A stretch of 64,000 nt of DNA, from contig NW_019173933.1 of NCBI RefSeq assembly GCF_001642475.1, positions 1-64,000 on the forward strand. Direction: 5' to 3'. Positions 10,773 to 22,920 of the stretch are shown one piece after another (within the stretch, counting starts at the first letter, position 1; each line of letters begins with the position of its first letter). Source of the DNA: Fonsecaea monophora (lineage: Eukaryota > Ascomycota > Eurotiomycetes > Chaetothyriales > Herpotrichiellaceae). Made by a program: the position numbers and the translations under genes. The notes beneath the pieces are model-generated. The model worked only from the letters and a program-made list of their open reading frames with translations. It did no database searches and was not told where the DNA came from.

Positions 10773-12994
10773 ATGCCTCTGTTAGAAGGGTCGAGGCAGG
10801 CCTCGCCTACCCCGAATCCAAACTCCCCCGACCCTGTCCCTGCGGCCATCTTCAACCGTCGCCCCAGCGAACAGTTTTCCGATTTGGCTCGAGTCGCAAT
10901 CATGACAAATGCATCTGCCTCTTCTCATGAGGGCGAATCCTTAAATCATGTCGCATACCACTCCAGTCTGATGCCTCCTCCCAAAACCGCCTTTGGCAGG
11001 TCCGCATCCAATTTGTCCACGCATAAACCATCGACAAGTACCTGGGGCAGAGCCTTGACGGACACTCCTGCTCCCAGTGCGCCCACAAGTCCGCAGATGT
11101 AAGCGCCCCGAGAATTCTTAAGAAAAATGCGACAGCCACAGGCGCTGACTTGATCAGACATGCTCGAACCAGTTCAAACGTGTCAGGGTCCGCGACTCCC
11201 AAAATCCGTGCCACCACCCTCGATATCCCCGGGTTAACTAGATCCAAAGTCTCCCCGAATGGTCAAATATCAGAAAGAGATGTTGCAGCCAAGCTCATTA
11301 TCATCATGGTCGGTCTACCCGCCCGGGGAAAGAGCTACATCGTCAAGAAGATTGCTCGATACTTGAACTGGTTACAGCACCCAACCAGGATATTCAATGT
11401 TGGAGATCGTCGAAGAGTGGCAGCTGGTGTTGGTCAACCTATCCCCGATCGAACGACTGCCGCGCTGAGGGAATCTGTACGTCGAATGAGCTCTACAACC
11501 AAGGGACCTCAGTCAATTGTTGATCATGGAGAACTACTCCCACCGCCTGCCGTTGAGACTAAGATTCTCATCAATGGCGAAGTAACCTCATCTCCCGTAA
11601 GTCCGTTACAAATGAACGGATCGACCAAGTTTGAGGATGATAAGAAAGACCCTATTCAGCTGTCTGGGCCCGAACCCATGGATCAGTCTGCGCAATTTTT
11701 TGACCCAAACAATACCAGAGCCAAGCAGTTACGAGAACAGGTGGCCCACGCAGCCTTGGACGAGCTCTTGAAGTACGTTCTTGAAGACGGCGGATCGGTC
11801 GGAATCCTGGACGCCACGAATCATACCCGGGAGCGACGTCTGTCGTTGGTCAGACACATCCGGGAGCGCGACGAGAACATCAATATCCTCTTTGTCGAAT
11901 CGCGATGTCAAGATCAGAACTTGCTGGAAGCAAACATGCGACTGAAATTGTCAGGTCCAGATTACAAAGGCAAGGATCCAGTGACAGCGTTCCTGGATTT
12001 CCAGCAACGTGTCCAACAGTATGAAAAGTCATACCAGAAACTAGATGAGTTCGAGGAAGAACACAACATGGCGTATTGCTCCATGATTGACGTGGGGCGG
12101 AAAATGGTGACGCATCAAGTCAAGGGTTTTCTCTCCATACAAACCGTCACGTACCTGATGAACTTCAATTTGGCACCGCGACAAATCTGGATCACCCGAC
12201 ATGGAGAGTCCATGGACAACGTCAATGGCAAAATCGGTGGCGACAGCTCATTGAGTCCTAATGGTGTGAGATATGCTCAGGCCCTTGCCAAATTTATTGG
12301 GGTAGAATGGAAGGCATGGGAAGAGTACCAGGCCGAAAAACAAGCAAACACCCATTTTCCACCGCTTCCAGGCGACACGACACCGCCAAATCCGGAATAT
12401 ACGGCACAAACACTGCAGCAGCGGAATTTCTGCGTGTGGACGAGCATGCTGAAACGGAGTATCGAGACGAGCCAGTATTTCAACGACGAGGAGTTTGATA
12501 TCAAGCAGATGCGAATGCTAGACGAACTCAACGCTGGATCAATGGAGGGTATGACCTACAGTGAAATTCGAGACAAGTTTGCGCACGAGTATGAGCTCCG
12601 AAAACGAGACAAGCTCCATTACCGGTACCCTGGTCCCGGCGGCGAGGGATATCTGGACATCATCAACCGGCTGGGAAAGGTCATCCTCGAAATAGAAAGA
12701 ATGACGGACCACGTCCTGATCATCGGCCATCGAAGTATCTGTCGAGTTCTCCTAGCCTATTTCATGGGGCTCAAGCAAGAGGACATTAGCGACCTGGATG
12801 TTCCGTTGGGTGTGGCATATATGCTCGAACCGGTAAGACCAAGATGTTTTCTACAATTATTCTCTTTACTGACGTGAGACCTGCAGCGACCATACGGCGT
12901 CGAGTTCAAAGCATATCGATGGGATCCTGCCACGGATCAATTTCTCTATGAGCCAGACTATCGGATGAGGCGAGCTATTGACCCACAAGCCTGA
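10773..12994 (+). CDS. 6-phosphofructo-2-kinase / fructose-2,6-bisphosphatase, 3 exons
   Basis: CDS join 10773..11098, 11158..12832, 12887..12994, 702 residues. The bifunctional enzyme makes and breaks fructose-2,6-bisphosphate, the allosteric activator of glycolytic phosphofructokinase. An N-terminal Ser/Pro-rich tail of about 130 residues precedes the kinase domain, with P-loop GLPARGKS at 161-168. A linker of roughly 100 residues interrupts the kinase domain between GDRRRVAAG and DQSAQFFDP, as in other filamentous fungi. The phosphatase half keeps RHGES at 456-460 (His457), Glu in AGSMEGMTY and the second His in IGHRSICR, so phosphatase activity looks intact, unlike yeast Pfk26, where the catalytic His is replaced. 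The tail is a likely phosphorylation target. Introns are 59 and 54 bases. Confidence 0.95.
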
Positions 12995-14600
12995 TGTTTT
13001 GTCGTTCCCTCTGCGTGCCCAACTATGATACCCCTGCCCGCATTGACCATGGCATATATCTATATAGACCATACAAAACCTTGGTGGGATACCGGCGGAC
13101 TCGCACGGGCATCTCCTGCCTTTCTGGACCATCGCACACTCAGATGATTGCTACGACTGGACTAATACTTTTTTCTTTTGACATTTGGCAGGCAAGATTG
13201 TTGTTGGCACCACCGTCCAGATATGAGTCGCTTCAATTCCTGGGTGGACTAGTGATCAAGTTATTGGGGGAAAGGAAAGTGATTAGCGTACGGCAGATCT
13301 ATTGCGTCTTAGCACAGGCGTTGGGGGAGTGCTTTCAAGGCCACTGGCCTCAATTTGGAGTCTTGTTCTTCTTCTTTCGTGTACAGCATGTCACCATATT
13401 TACATTGGGCAAGTCTGGTAGAATCCGTGTGGTTCGGGAAAAAGAACCAGGTGTATCTGTGGCAGGCAAGATAGGCAGTGGATCAGACTAGCCGAGAGCA
13501 AGGAGTTGCAGAGAGGGAGAAGGTTCTTTGATTAAGTTAGCCGAACAGGGCATACTAGTCTGGTTGCGGACGATCCTCGCTCTGCTTTCTCGCTCGTCTC
13601 TCTCCGGAAAGACGGGACCAGAGGTGCTTCTGGGACAATCCTTCAGTCCCAGGGCCTTCACCAATGGGAATGAAACCGGAGAGGGGCGTCTGTCATCTTT
13701 GCCACGAGTCTACGACCCGTTTGGTGCCCCTTAGTGAACTAGCGTTACAACCAATGTTTGCCTAGACGAATATCTGGCCAGCTGTGGATGGAGTATTGCT
13801 GATTGTGTGTGACTCTCACTCACCAATGCAGTCAGTCTTGCAAGGCTTCGGAGTTAGTAAAATCTTGGATGCTGATAAGAGGGGTTGAAGAGTAATACTT
13901 ATACATACAGTGTATGTGCATGTGTGTGTTGTGTGTGGTGTGCCGTTGATCCGATCCACCACTCATTTTTTTGGCTTTCGGAGAAAGGATGTGACATGCA
14001 GTCAGTCCCTCATACACATGTCCGTACCAAGTACTTATATTAAGACCGGCGCAGTGAAAGCTTGTCTCTCTTGTTTCTCTTGTCTCGGAACCTCACATCG
14101 CTCACTTAGTTCACTTGCCCCTCACACTCTCATCTCGGCCGCCGCCCTCAGTCATTGACAGTCAACTGGTTCACATGGTGACTGTCGTCGCCCGTATGAG
14201 ACGCCGCTCACTCTACACCACGTGTATCCTTCATCGCACCATGAGCATGATGGTCCAATAACACTGGGAGATGAGGTGTTTGTCAATCAAGCGTCCAGTA
14301 AAACATCACTACGAATTCCACGGCAGCTGTCCAAGGCAGAGAAGTCCCAGGCACCACGAAAATCAGACGCCCCAAACGTGCCGGGAGAAATAATATTGTT
14401 TGAGCCGCATCCGCTGGCTTCGGGTGTGGGCCTCACTTCATTATTACTGCAATATCGCCAACAAGGCCGATACGGTACCGCCGAGGCCTTTTACGGAAGA
14501 AAACAGGCCATTTTGAGAGGAGCCGGACTGAGAAACACAAAGAGAAAACCACCCTTGTGGGTTGATCGTCGTTTCCAGGAAGGCCATTCTTCGCCCAGCC
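12995..14600. other. Intergenic, PFK-2 to Na+/H+ antiporter
   Basis: 1.6 kb without a supported gene. A GT-rich stretch lies near 13908-13940. An open frame at 14222-14629 overlaps the antiporter start in another frame, opens with GTG and shows no conserved domain; I treat it as leader sequence. Confidence 0.45.
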
Positions 14601-16439
14601 ATGCCGACCTTGTCCCTCACCAACTTTAACATTGTCTGTGCCGTCCTCGGAGGGTTCATTACTGTCTTTGGCCTTGTTAGTTACTTGTTCAAGGAGCGGT
14701 TCTATCTTTCCGAAGCACGTATGTTGCGGTCCCTTACTCAACCCGGTCACACGGAAAGCTGATGTGAATGACAGTGATTTCTCTTGTGGCTGGCGTCGTC
14801 TTCTCTCCCAATGCCACCGACCTGATTAAGCCCCTCGAGTACGCCGGAGGCTCCGAAGACAGCCTGGACTACATTACCCTCTATTTCACTCGCCTCGTAT
14901 TAGGCGTTCAGCTTGTGCTTGCTGGCGTCCAGCTGCCCAGCCGGTACCTCTACACGGAATGGAAACCTCTGGCCTTGCTCCTCGGCCCCGGCATGTGTGG
15001 AATGTGGTTGTGCGCAAGTCTGCTTGTATGGGCCATGGTGCCGCATCTGAGCTTCCTGCATGCTCTTGCGATCGGAGCATGTGTCACGCCGACCGACCCT
15101 GTGCTGTCCAACTCGATCGTCAAGGGCAAGTTTGCGGACAAGAACATTCCTAAGCCATTGCAGAAGATTATAATCGCAGAGTCAGGCGCCAATGATGGGC
15201 TCGGATACCCGTTCCTATTCCTGGCGCTCTATCTGATCAAGTACACCCAGCAGGGAGGCGCAGGCCAGCCTGGAGGAGCATCAAAAGCCATGGGATACTG
15301 GTTTGGGGAAACATGGGGGTACACGATTCTGTTGAGCGTTGTTTATGGCGCCGTGGTGGGCTGGCTTGCAAAGGAACTCTTGCACTTTGCCGAGGAGAGG
15401 AAGTTCATAGACCGTGAGAGTTTTCTCGTGTTTGCCATCACGCTTGCTCTCTTCATCACAGGCACCTGTGGCATGGTCGGCTCGGATGACGTCCTGGCTT
15501 GCTTCATTGCCGGGAATGTGTTTACTTGGGACGACTGGTGGGTTTCTTACAAAATCCCACAGGTATGCTTTCGTTAACTCGCTTACCAGGTTTCGGCTCG
15601 AAACTCAGGATGACTCTCTCCAACCTACCATCGACATGTTACTCAACATTTCGGTCTTCCTCTGGTTTGGCGCCATCTGCCCCTGGGCGTCCTTCCGAGC
15701 AAACCATGTCATTCCAATATATCGACTGATCCCTTTGGGAATTCTCATATTGCTCTTCCGCCGCGTCCCCGTGGTGTTTGCCATGCACAAAAAGATCCGC
15801 CAGATTGAAGAATTCCAACAGGCTGCATTCGTGGGTTTCTTCGGCCCCATCGGGGTGTCGGCCATATTCTATCTCTACGTCAGCATTGATTTCCTGCGGC
15901 AGATCACGGTTGACGGGAGGGTACGCGAAGATGCAGTCCGGCTCGAAGAAGTCATGAGAGTGGTGATTTGGTTTCTAGCGATTTGCAGTATCGTCGTTCA
16001 TGGCCTGTCCATCCCACTGGGCAAGTTAGGTTATCATCTTCCACGGACCATGTCTCAAGCTCTTAGCAGTGAGAGGGACGATGATGAACCAGATATCCAC
16101 ATGGGCCGTTCGCCTCATCGCAGATCAACAAGTCAACTGCGACACAGGAAAGGCCATGTTCATAGGGACAGGTCTCGTCGCCCAAGTCCCGTATCGTTTA
16201 TGATCGGGCAGGGAGGCACAACGAGATCAACCACCATGGATCTGGAGAGTGCTCAGGAACCTGCGCGACCCGTCCGCATTATTGAAGATACGCCTAGATC
16301 AGGGTCCCCGGTCGTGGCTGTGACGGGTTTGAGGCAGGGAGTAGATGTCAGTGAACAGCTTGGTAGCCTGGAGACAGAGCCAGAGGAACCGCGGCTTTCT
16401 CAAGCAATGAAACCTGCTGGTGAGGTGAAGACGGATTGA
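14601..16439 (+). CDS. Plasma-membrane Na+/H+ antiporter (Sod2/Nha1 family), 3 exons
   Basis: CDS join 14601..14718, 14775..15537, 15590..16439, 576 residues. The N-terminal 440 residues form a polytopic membrane domain of about a dozen hydrophobic helices. The exchanger signatures TPTDPVL and AESGANDG (the Asn-Asp pair of CPA1 transporters) are both present. The remaining C-terminal tail of about 130 residues is hydrophilic, basic and then acidic, and is presumably cytosolic. Yeast Sod2 and Nha1 extrude Na+, Li+ and sometimes K+ in exchange for protons, supporting salt tolerance and pH control. The tail is shorter than in S. cerevisiae Nha1 and closer to fission yeast Sod2. Introns of 56 and 52 bases are GT-AG; joins give the conserved LISLVAG and TWDDWFRL stretches. 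Confidence 0.93.
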
Positions 16440-17276
16440 TACGCGAGTTGCGGCTCACTGAGCCTCATGATTCTCGCGTTGCGTTCTGGAAGAGCGCGTT
16501 GTTAGTGTTGTTATTTCTAGAGAACCACCGCACCAGATGCAGCAAATAGAAATGTGGGAATAGTAATAATCAGATTTGGTTTTCAATTACTCTTTGCTTC
16601 GCTTTGCTCTGTGAAATGAGAAAGACACTGAGCAGGTGAATGAGAGCCACATCCCCCCAACCGCGCACCCCCCCTCCCCTGTTGGCCCCTCCCACGACCA
16701 CCGCACCACCACCTCAAACTTCATCTCCACCTCTTCCCCTTGCTTGTCACTCAAACCAAACCTCCCTCAACAAGTCGAGCCATACGCTACCTTACCAACT
16801 ACGAGGTACTCCTAGTCGATCAAAGAAACCAGGTGGGTACATCTCTCATATCCAATACTCTCTTCCCCTTCTCTGCAAGGAGCAAGACCACGCAACGACC
16901 AGAAGTCCCTTGAGGCCGCAGTCCCATACCCCCCGGCCTTGGACCAATGCTGCCTGGCTAACTTCATGCAAGGACTGTCTTTCATGGTATCCTCGTCTCT
17001 CATTTCTCGCCTCTGCACTCTCAGTCGCCAGGTCTCTCATCAATCAATCTCATTTCACACTGTTTAAAAGACAAGGACTGGGTTGGACTAGATTGCACAG
17101 CCAGAATTCATTACTAGTCGAGCACGCCTTGCAAACCGATGCAGATGCGGAGTGTGCGTCCTTGACCATCGCCGTTCCTCTTTCCTACCAACTTCACCCG
17201 AAAAATCCCATAGATCACGCTGCCTCGGTTTCGGCTGAGCCATCGTGTCCTGCACCATCTTCGCCGCCGAGTCCCA
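16440..17276. other. Intergenic, antiporter to RNase H1
   Basis: 837 bases. The middle (about 16640-16800) is very C-rich and low in complexity. An open frame through it (16640-17302) encodes only Pro/Ser/Thr-rich sequence and reads across the RNase H1 start, so it is not called. Confidence 0.5.
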
Positions 17277-18882
17277 ATGGCACAACCTCCGCAAGCCACT
17301 GATGCTTCACGCGCGAGTCCGAGCTTGACTAGCCAAAATGCCGCCGCTGGAGTTAAGAGGAAAAGAACAGCGGAGCGCAAATTCTACGCCGTGAGGCAAG
17401 GCAAGACTCCTGGAATATATGACACATGGACGGAGTGTTTGGGACAAGTGAAGGGACACAAAGGGGCTGTGTGTATGTGGAATCGACTGCATTCCAAAGC
17501 CTTTCCATTCCGTATTGACGTGTCCTGCAGTCAAGGCCTTTCAATCTCTCCATGAGGCCCAAGCTTTCATGGACGGCAAAATGCTCTCAACCGCCAAAGA
17601 CTCGGGAGAGCAAAAGTTCTACGCGGTCCAGAGTGGAAGAGTCCCAGGGGTCTACACCGACTGGATACAAGCCCAGGCTCAGATCCGGGGGATCAAAAAA
17701 CCCAAGCACAAGAAGTTCAATACCCGAGCAGAGGCAGAAGCGTTTGTGGCAGCGGGTGCCAAAGCTAACGGTGCCGAACCTGGTCACAGCGTTACCTCAG
17801 AGGAGGAGATCCGCCGCTTGATAATCCGCAATTCGGCGCCAGGGTTGCAAGTTAACGGAACATATTCTCCGAAAGACAAGGAGGGGAACCCTTACCCGGT
17901 CGGCCGGGGGCCTCTGCCACCGGGCGCTGAGGATGGATATGATCCAAACGTCAAGCTGGCCCAGGACGGCACCATTGTCAATCGAACTGAGGAAGAGAAG
18001 AACAAGACCAAAATGATGTCCAGGCAGAAAGACTCCCCAGGAATGCTTCGCATCTACACGGACGGCTCGAGTCTGAAAAATGGTCAAGCAGGTGCACGGG
18101 CAGGCGTAGGAGTATTTTTTGGACCCCAGGACCCAAAGTATGCCAACTCCTCATGCTCCAAATCCCAAGCCAAGCCAAAGTCCAAGTCCAAGTCCAAGTC
18201 CAAACCCAAACCCGTGCGTTACACCGCGTCCAAAAAGCCACAACTTGTTTATACCATGGACTGGGCAGCCCGGGAGCGCGGCTCGGGCGATGGACCAGCC
18301 AAGAAACGGCAGCAGGCAGGCGAAGAGGACGACGATGAAGCCGAACAAGAGAAAGAAAGGCTAACGAATTGGCGTTATAGAAATGTTTCCGAGGCACTGA
18401 AAGGCAGCAAACAGACCAATCAACGGGCCGAGCTGACTGCCATCTTACGAGCACTGGACATTGCGCCCCGGCACCGAGAAGTCACCATCTACACAGACAG
18501 CAAGTATTCCATTGATTGTGTGACGAACTGGTACCGCAATTGGAAGAAGAACGGCTGGGTCAATGCCAAGGGGAAGCCTGTAGAGAACAAGGACCTAGTG
18601 ATGGATATCCGAGAGAAAATTGAAGAGAGAGAGCAACTTGGCAAGGTCACGTACTTTGTATGGGTCAAGGGCCACATGGACAACCCGGGTAATATTGCTG
18701 CAGACCGTCTAGCTGTGCAGGGGGCGATGGCCGCGAGAGGGCTTCCTGATGGAAGAGATGAGGAAGAAATCAGAGGAAGCGCCGCGGTGGGTGAGGATGG
18801 GCAGGAAGAGGATGAAGAGGCCGCGATATTCCAAATGATGGAGTCTGCTATGGAGGACGAGCTCGATGCCCGGTTCGACTGA
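17277..18882 (+). CDS. rnh1: Ribonuclease H1 with two hybrid-binding domains, 2 exons
   Basis: CDS join 17277..17472, 17531..18882, 515 residues. The enzyme cleaves the RNA strand of RNA:DNA hybrids. Two N-terminal hybrid-binding (viroplasmin-type) modules begin KFYAV, at about 35-80 and 94-140; the first is split by the 58-base intron. The catalytic RNase H domain starts near 238 and keeps all four metal ligands: Asp243 in YTDGS, Glu366 in RAELTA, Asp388 in YTDSKY and an Asp in NIAADRLA. Between the first and second ligand there are about 80 extra residues (about 266-345) compared with bacterial or human RNase H1, including a Lys-Ser/Lys-Pro repeat and an acidic run. The C-terminal tail (about 455-515) is acidic. 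Nuclear and possibly mitochondrial location is expected from the family. Confidence 0.92.
18172..18212 (+). repeat. Coding 6-base tandem repeat (Lys-Ser/Lys-Pro)
   Basis: AAGTCC-type hexamers repeated in tandem inside the RNase H1 gene encode alternating Lys with Ser or Pro. The tract sits inside the insertion in the catalytic domain and could vary in length between strains. Confidence 0.8.
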
Positions 18883-19549
18883 CCAAAGGTTCAGTCTGAG
18901 AAGAGACTGAGCGCTGGCCACGAGGGTGTCTATCGACGGTTCGCAGTCTCGCCGGGTAGATCTTCGACGAGACTTTGGTTACCTGCATATCCAGCGATGC
19001 TGATGGGTTTCTACGAAGACGGGCATCCTTCACTACTTGATCCTCGTGCTTATATCACCACCCAGTGTGAATGTACTCTTTACAATAACCACACCATCAA
19101 TGAGATCTTGACCACTTGTGGCTTCGATTGTGTGTAGTTGCTGTGCTGCTAGAAAAAGTGAGGCTCCCGTTGCCCAGACTGCGTCCTTGGCTCTCCTCCT
19201 TTGATTGTTGTACAACATCCATGATAGAACCACAATGCAACGACCTGCTTCCTTCCAGCAAACACCATGTCTCCCACGGCACGATACCGTATCCAGCCTC
19301 GTTGGAAAAAAAAAAGGGGCATCGACTCACTATTGTAGCCGATATCGCTGACGACATCGGCGAATCTCCGTCGCGATGGGTTCGTCCTTTTGCCCTCCAC
19401 AATCGGCACACGGCACGCAGACTGTTGCGCGCGCGCACAGTCATGTCGTGCTCTTTTTCCGTCGTCTTCTCTCCTGCCTTCAACATGTCCTTCTCCCCTC
19501 CGCTGTGCGACACTATACGCCTTGGCTCTGACCCTACTTTCCTCCGAAC
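18883..19549. other. Intergenic, RNase H1 to MFS exporter
   Basis: 667 bases with an A10-type homopolymer near 19309-19318. No supported gene. The open frames at 19097-19655 on both strands are shadows without conservation. Confidence 0.5.
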
Positions 19550-21364
19550 ATGCCCTCGACTGCGGCTGTCCGCCAACGTGCCGCAGAATCTGCCCTCCAC
19601 GACCAGACCAATCTCCTGGGGACGAGACAACTCTTTATCGTCTTCTCTTCCCTAGCTTCGGCCCTGTTCATCTGTTATGCTGACCAAAATGGCATTGGGA
19701 CCATCCTCCCGACGGTCGGGCGCGACTTCAAGGCTACGGAAACCATTTCATGGGCAGGTACATCGTCGCTCATCTCCAACACCTCCAGCCAGATCATATA
19801 CGCCCGCTTCTCTGACATCTATGGAAGAAAGCCCGTATTTCTTTTCTCGGTAGGCATGCTTGTGTTGGCAGACATTCTGTGTGGAGTTGCCCCGGACGCT
19901 TCGAGTTTCTACTTCTTCCGGGCCCTCGGAGGCATTGCAGGGGCGGGCATCAATTCCTTGACCATGATGATCATCTCTGACATTGTCACGCTGGAACAGC
20001 GAGGGAGATGGCAGGGGTTCCTAGGTGCTGGGATCGGTGGTGGCAATGCTGTAGGTCCGCTGATTTCGGCTGCATTTGCGCTGCACCAGACATGGCGAGC
20101 ATTCTTCTGGTTTCTTGCTCCTTGCGGTGCCATTGCTGGGGTGATTGGATGGTTCTACCTTCCCTCCACCATGCCCAAGGGGAACGCGAGACAGCAATTC
20201 AAGCTCATTGACTGGGGAGGAATCATCACTGCTACCATTGCTATCGTGCTGATCCTGATCCCGCTTTCTGGGGGTGGCTCGTACTTTGAGTGGACCTCGC
20301 CAATGGTCATTTCCATGTTTGTCATCGGCGGTCTGTCCCTGGTGGCCTTTCTTATCGTCGAGTGGAAGGTGGCTAGCCTGCCCATGATGCCTCTGAGCAT
20401 GTATACCAGTGCACCAGTGGCGGCCATCCTGGTCCAGAACTTCTTTTTTGGCATGGTCTACTATTCCAACCTTTACTACCTCCCGTTGTATATCCAAAAT
20501 GTGCGAGGGTGGGATACAACAATTTCAGCGGGGTTTCTGGTTGCCATCAACGTCCCGCAATCGCTTGTCAGTACCTTGTCTGGCATCTTCATCTCTCGGT
20601 ACAAGCGCTACGGCGTCGTGATTTGGACGGGATTCATCATTTGGACTCTGGGGGCTGGACTGATCTGCAGCTTCTCGCGAACAACGCACCCCGCGGTCAT
20701 TGCAGTCATACTCTCCATCTCCGGGATTGGCGCCGGCTGCATCTTCCAGCCTGTCCTGATCGCCTTGCAGGCACATTGCTCCAAAGCGCAGCGAGCGGCA
20801 GTCGTCTCTAACCGAAACTTCCTGCGCAGTTCCGGGGGCGCTGTCGGACTCTCCATCTCAGCCCAAGTCTTACAGAGCTCGCTTCGGAGAAAACTCCCAC
20901 CTCGACTGGCGAGCTATTCGCACAACACGTTTGCGCTCCCTCCCCTGAGCGGTGCTGATGAGGACGCAGTCAGAGACGCGTACATGGGCGCGATTCGAAC
21001 CGTCTTCATCGTGTCGGCGCCCATGGTCGGCCTCTGTCTGGGGCTGTGTCTCTTCATCAAAGACCGCGGCCTGCAGCGACCGGAAGAGAGGGAGCAGGCG
21101 ATGATCGCGAAAGCAGCACCAGCGGCAGTGGCTGATGGCACTCAGGAGGAGATGCGAGAGAAGCAAGACCCACAGCAGAAACAGGTGTCAACTACTGAAG
21201 GCAACGCTGAGCACTCTCTTACAGTTCACAGAGAGGATCAGCCGGAAGAAACCAGGATAGACGTGTCACCGACTCCTGCTCCAGTAGTATCACCCTCATC
21301 AGCGCCGTCAGCACTGGTTGATCGTGATAGACAGGAAAGAGGAGACCCCAGTAACCAGTCATGA
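19550..21364 (+). CDS. MFS multidrug exporter, DHA2-type (14-helix) drug:H+ antiporter
   Basis: Single exon, 604 residues. Fourteen hydrophobic segments are expected from the pattern between about 25 and 525. A motif-A-like loop, SDIYGRKPVFL, follows helix 2, and a motif-C-like helix contains GGGNAVGPL, both typical of drug:proton antiporters. The C-terminal tail of about 80 residues is hydrophilic (Glu/Gln/Pro/Ser-rich). Homologues export toxic compounds or fungal secondary metabolites at the plasma membrane. It is followed on the same strand, 1.56 kb downstream, by a cytochrome P450 and then a flavocytochrome gene, a setting in which export of a P450 product is conceivable. The substrate cannot be told from sequence. 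Confidence 0.93.
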   Translation: MPSTAAVRQRAAESALHDQTNLLGTRQLFIVFSSLASALFICYADQNGIGTILPTVGRDFKATETISWAGTSSLISNTSSQIIYARFSDIYGRKPVFLFSVGMLVLADILCGVAPDASSFYFFRALGGIAGAGINSLTMMIISDIVTLEQRGRWQGFLGAGIGGGNAVGPLISAAFALHQTWRAFFWFLAPCGAIAGVIGWFYLPSTMPKGNARQQFKLIDWGGIITATIAIVLILIPLSGGGSYFEWTSPMVISMFVIGGLSLVAFLIVEWKVASLPMMPLSMYTSAPVAAILVQNFFFGMVYYSNLYYLPLYIQNVRGWDTTISAGFLVAINVPQSLVSTLSGIFISRYKRYGVVIWTGFIIWTLGAGLICSFSRTTHPAVIAVILSISGIGAGCIFQPVLIALQAHCSKAQRAAVVSNRNFLRSSGGAVGLSISAQVLQSSLRRKLPPRLASYSHNTFALPPLSGADEDAVRDAYMGAIRTVFIVSAPMVGLCLGLCLFIKDRGLQRPEEREQAMIAKAAPAAVADGTQEEMREKQDPQQKQVSTTEGNAEHSLTVHREDQPEETRIDVSPTPAPVVSPSSAPSALVDRDRQERGDPSNQS

Positions 21365-22795
21365 TATAGTGTATGTACAGTACGATAGAGATCAGGGAAC
21401 ATAGATCTATCTTATTTGTGAGGGCGGTGATTCTCGGAATGCGCCATCCAATTCCGAGTGCTGTACGTCCGTAATCCTTACTGGTAGTAGAAGTCTCCCC
21501 GGTCGTGCCACCAATTACCACCAATACCACTTGTACCGAGTAGAGTACACAGAGATTCGAGCGCATCATGTCCGTCCCAAGGGGGCTGGCTTCATCCCAA
21601 GGAGGTCTTTGGGGGTTGCATCTATCAGGGACAAGGACGGATTTGTACGAGTAATATCGATAATAGTCCTCATGCTCGCCCTAATGTGGTTAGCCTCGCG
21701 AGTATAAATTACCTATACCCTGGAAACCGGGAAGGTACTTTTGTTTTTTAAGGTTATGTTTCTTTTCAAAGACTGATACCTACCTACCTAGTGCCTGTCT
21801 ATGTACGTACAGTATGTAATTCCTGACCTATGTATGTATATACCGATGGCTCTTCTGGGTACTTCCTACGAGGGACATGGACGGAGAGGATGAGGAAGAT
21901 GAGGAAGAGATTCCGACCACAGAGGTTCACCTCCTGTTCATCATCATCTTCTTCTCCTTCTTCTCCCTCACCATCATCCCTCTCTCTCACCCTCTCACAC
22001 TCCCTCTCTCGCTCCAGCATGGATAACTAATCAACAATCGTACAGAGTAGTCAGATAGGTAGGTAGTGTAGCCGCAAAGATCACCCAGCATGGTGCATGG
22101 CGCATGGCGAATGGCGCACGGGCGCACCATGTACGATGTACGGTGTGGACGGCGGCCCACGGCGCAAGGCACGACACGACACGCCGCTCAGCACGCCTCA
22201 CGACACTCAGCATCCAGGCCTGCTGGCTCTAGGGAAACTCGTCGTGCTGCTGGCTGGCTGACTATCCCGATGCAGGTTTCCTGGTTTCGTGGGTTGGTGG
22301 TTTCCCCCCTTTTCGTCTAGTTCAGTCTACTTTCGTCTAGTTTTGTCAAGGTTTTTCTCTATACAATACCTACCGGTAGATACCATACAAGGCATACGGT
22401 AAATACAGTACATACCTTGTACAGGGGTACATATATTCCTCGTAGTAGCGTAGGTAGGGATAGATGTATGTATGTACTGTAAAGTAACTAAGTCACGAAG
22501 TAGATATCTATATACACATTGCCTAACCTAACTTGACTGTCGTCCCGACTCCCGCCCCCTTCCACCTCTTGATCGACTGAGAGGAGTCCCTGTGTCAACC
22601 GTCAGGCCTGCCACCATTTGCTGGACAGAGAGGCCTCGTTCCAACTTTTGGCTATTGGCCCCGTTGGAGGTTGTCCGTCTATCAATGTCCTGTAGGATGT
22701 ACAATGTGGAATGTGGGTTCGATTGTGTTACGTGCGCAAGCTGATTGTCATCCATGCGCTGCTTGATGGTCACTTGTTATCAGACGGACAATTTC
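21365..22795. other. Microsatellite-rich intergenic region upstream of P450
   Basis: About 1.4 kb with no supported gene. It holds short low-complexity blocks: TACC/TACG words near 21779-21835, a purine tract then CTT/CTC tract at 21880-22018, a degenerate ATGGCGC-type tract at 22093-22175, and GTAC/TACC-rich sequence at 22350-22480. The density of simple repeats is the highest in the window and points to a fast-evolving spacer. Confidence 0.6.
21880..22018. repeat. Compound GAGGAA / CTTCTC low-complexity tract
   Basis: A GAT/GAGGAA-rich block is followed directly by a CAT/CTT/CTC-rich block. The open frame across it encodes only charged or Ser-rich repeats, so it is not a gene. Confidence 0.7.
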
Positions 22796-22803
22796 TATAT
22801 AAA
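22796..22803 (+). promoter_or_regulatory. TATA box of the P450 gene
   Basis: TATATAAA stands 118 bases upstream of the P450 start codon at 22921. A TTATCA word (a GATA-factor type site on the opposite strand) lies just upstream near 22777. A consensus TATA box suggests an inducible promoter. Confidence 0.55.
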
Positions 22804-22920
22804 GCTCGGGAACCCTTCTGTTTCTTTGGCTACACTTGTCTGGCAGTTTCAAGCTCACAGCGCATTTTGTATTGTGTCTGTCTTGTGTCTTGCTTGCACC
22901 AAGTGTCACAACGCCACGCG

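Noticed and set aside
14222..14629. 135-codon frame overlapping the antiporter start
   Set aside because: It opens with GTG, has no conserved motif and overlaps the real ATG in another frame.
8182..21546. Identical 14-mer GTACCGAGTAGAGT at 8182 and 21533
   Set aside because: A few repeated 14-mers are expected by chance in 64 kb, and no longer similarity surrounds them.
21779..22065. Inverted CTACCTACCT / AGGTAGGTAG words, considered as MITE ends
   Set aside because: The words are simple-sequence, no target-site duplication is visible, and the intervening DNA is unrelated microsatellite.
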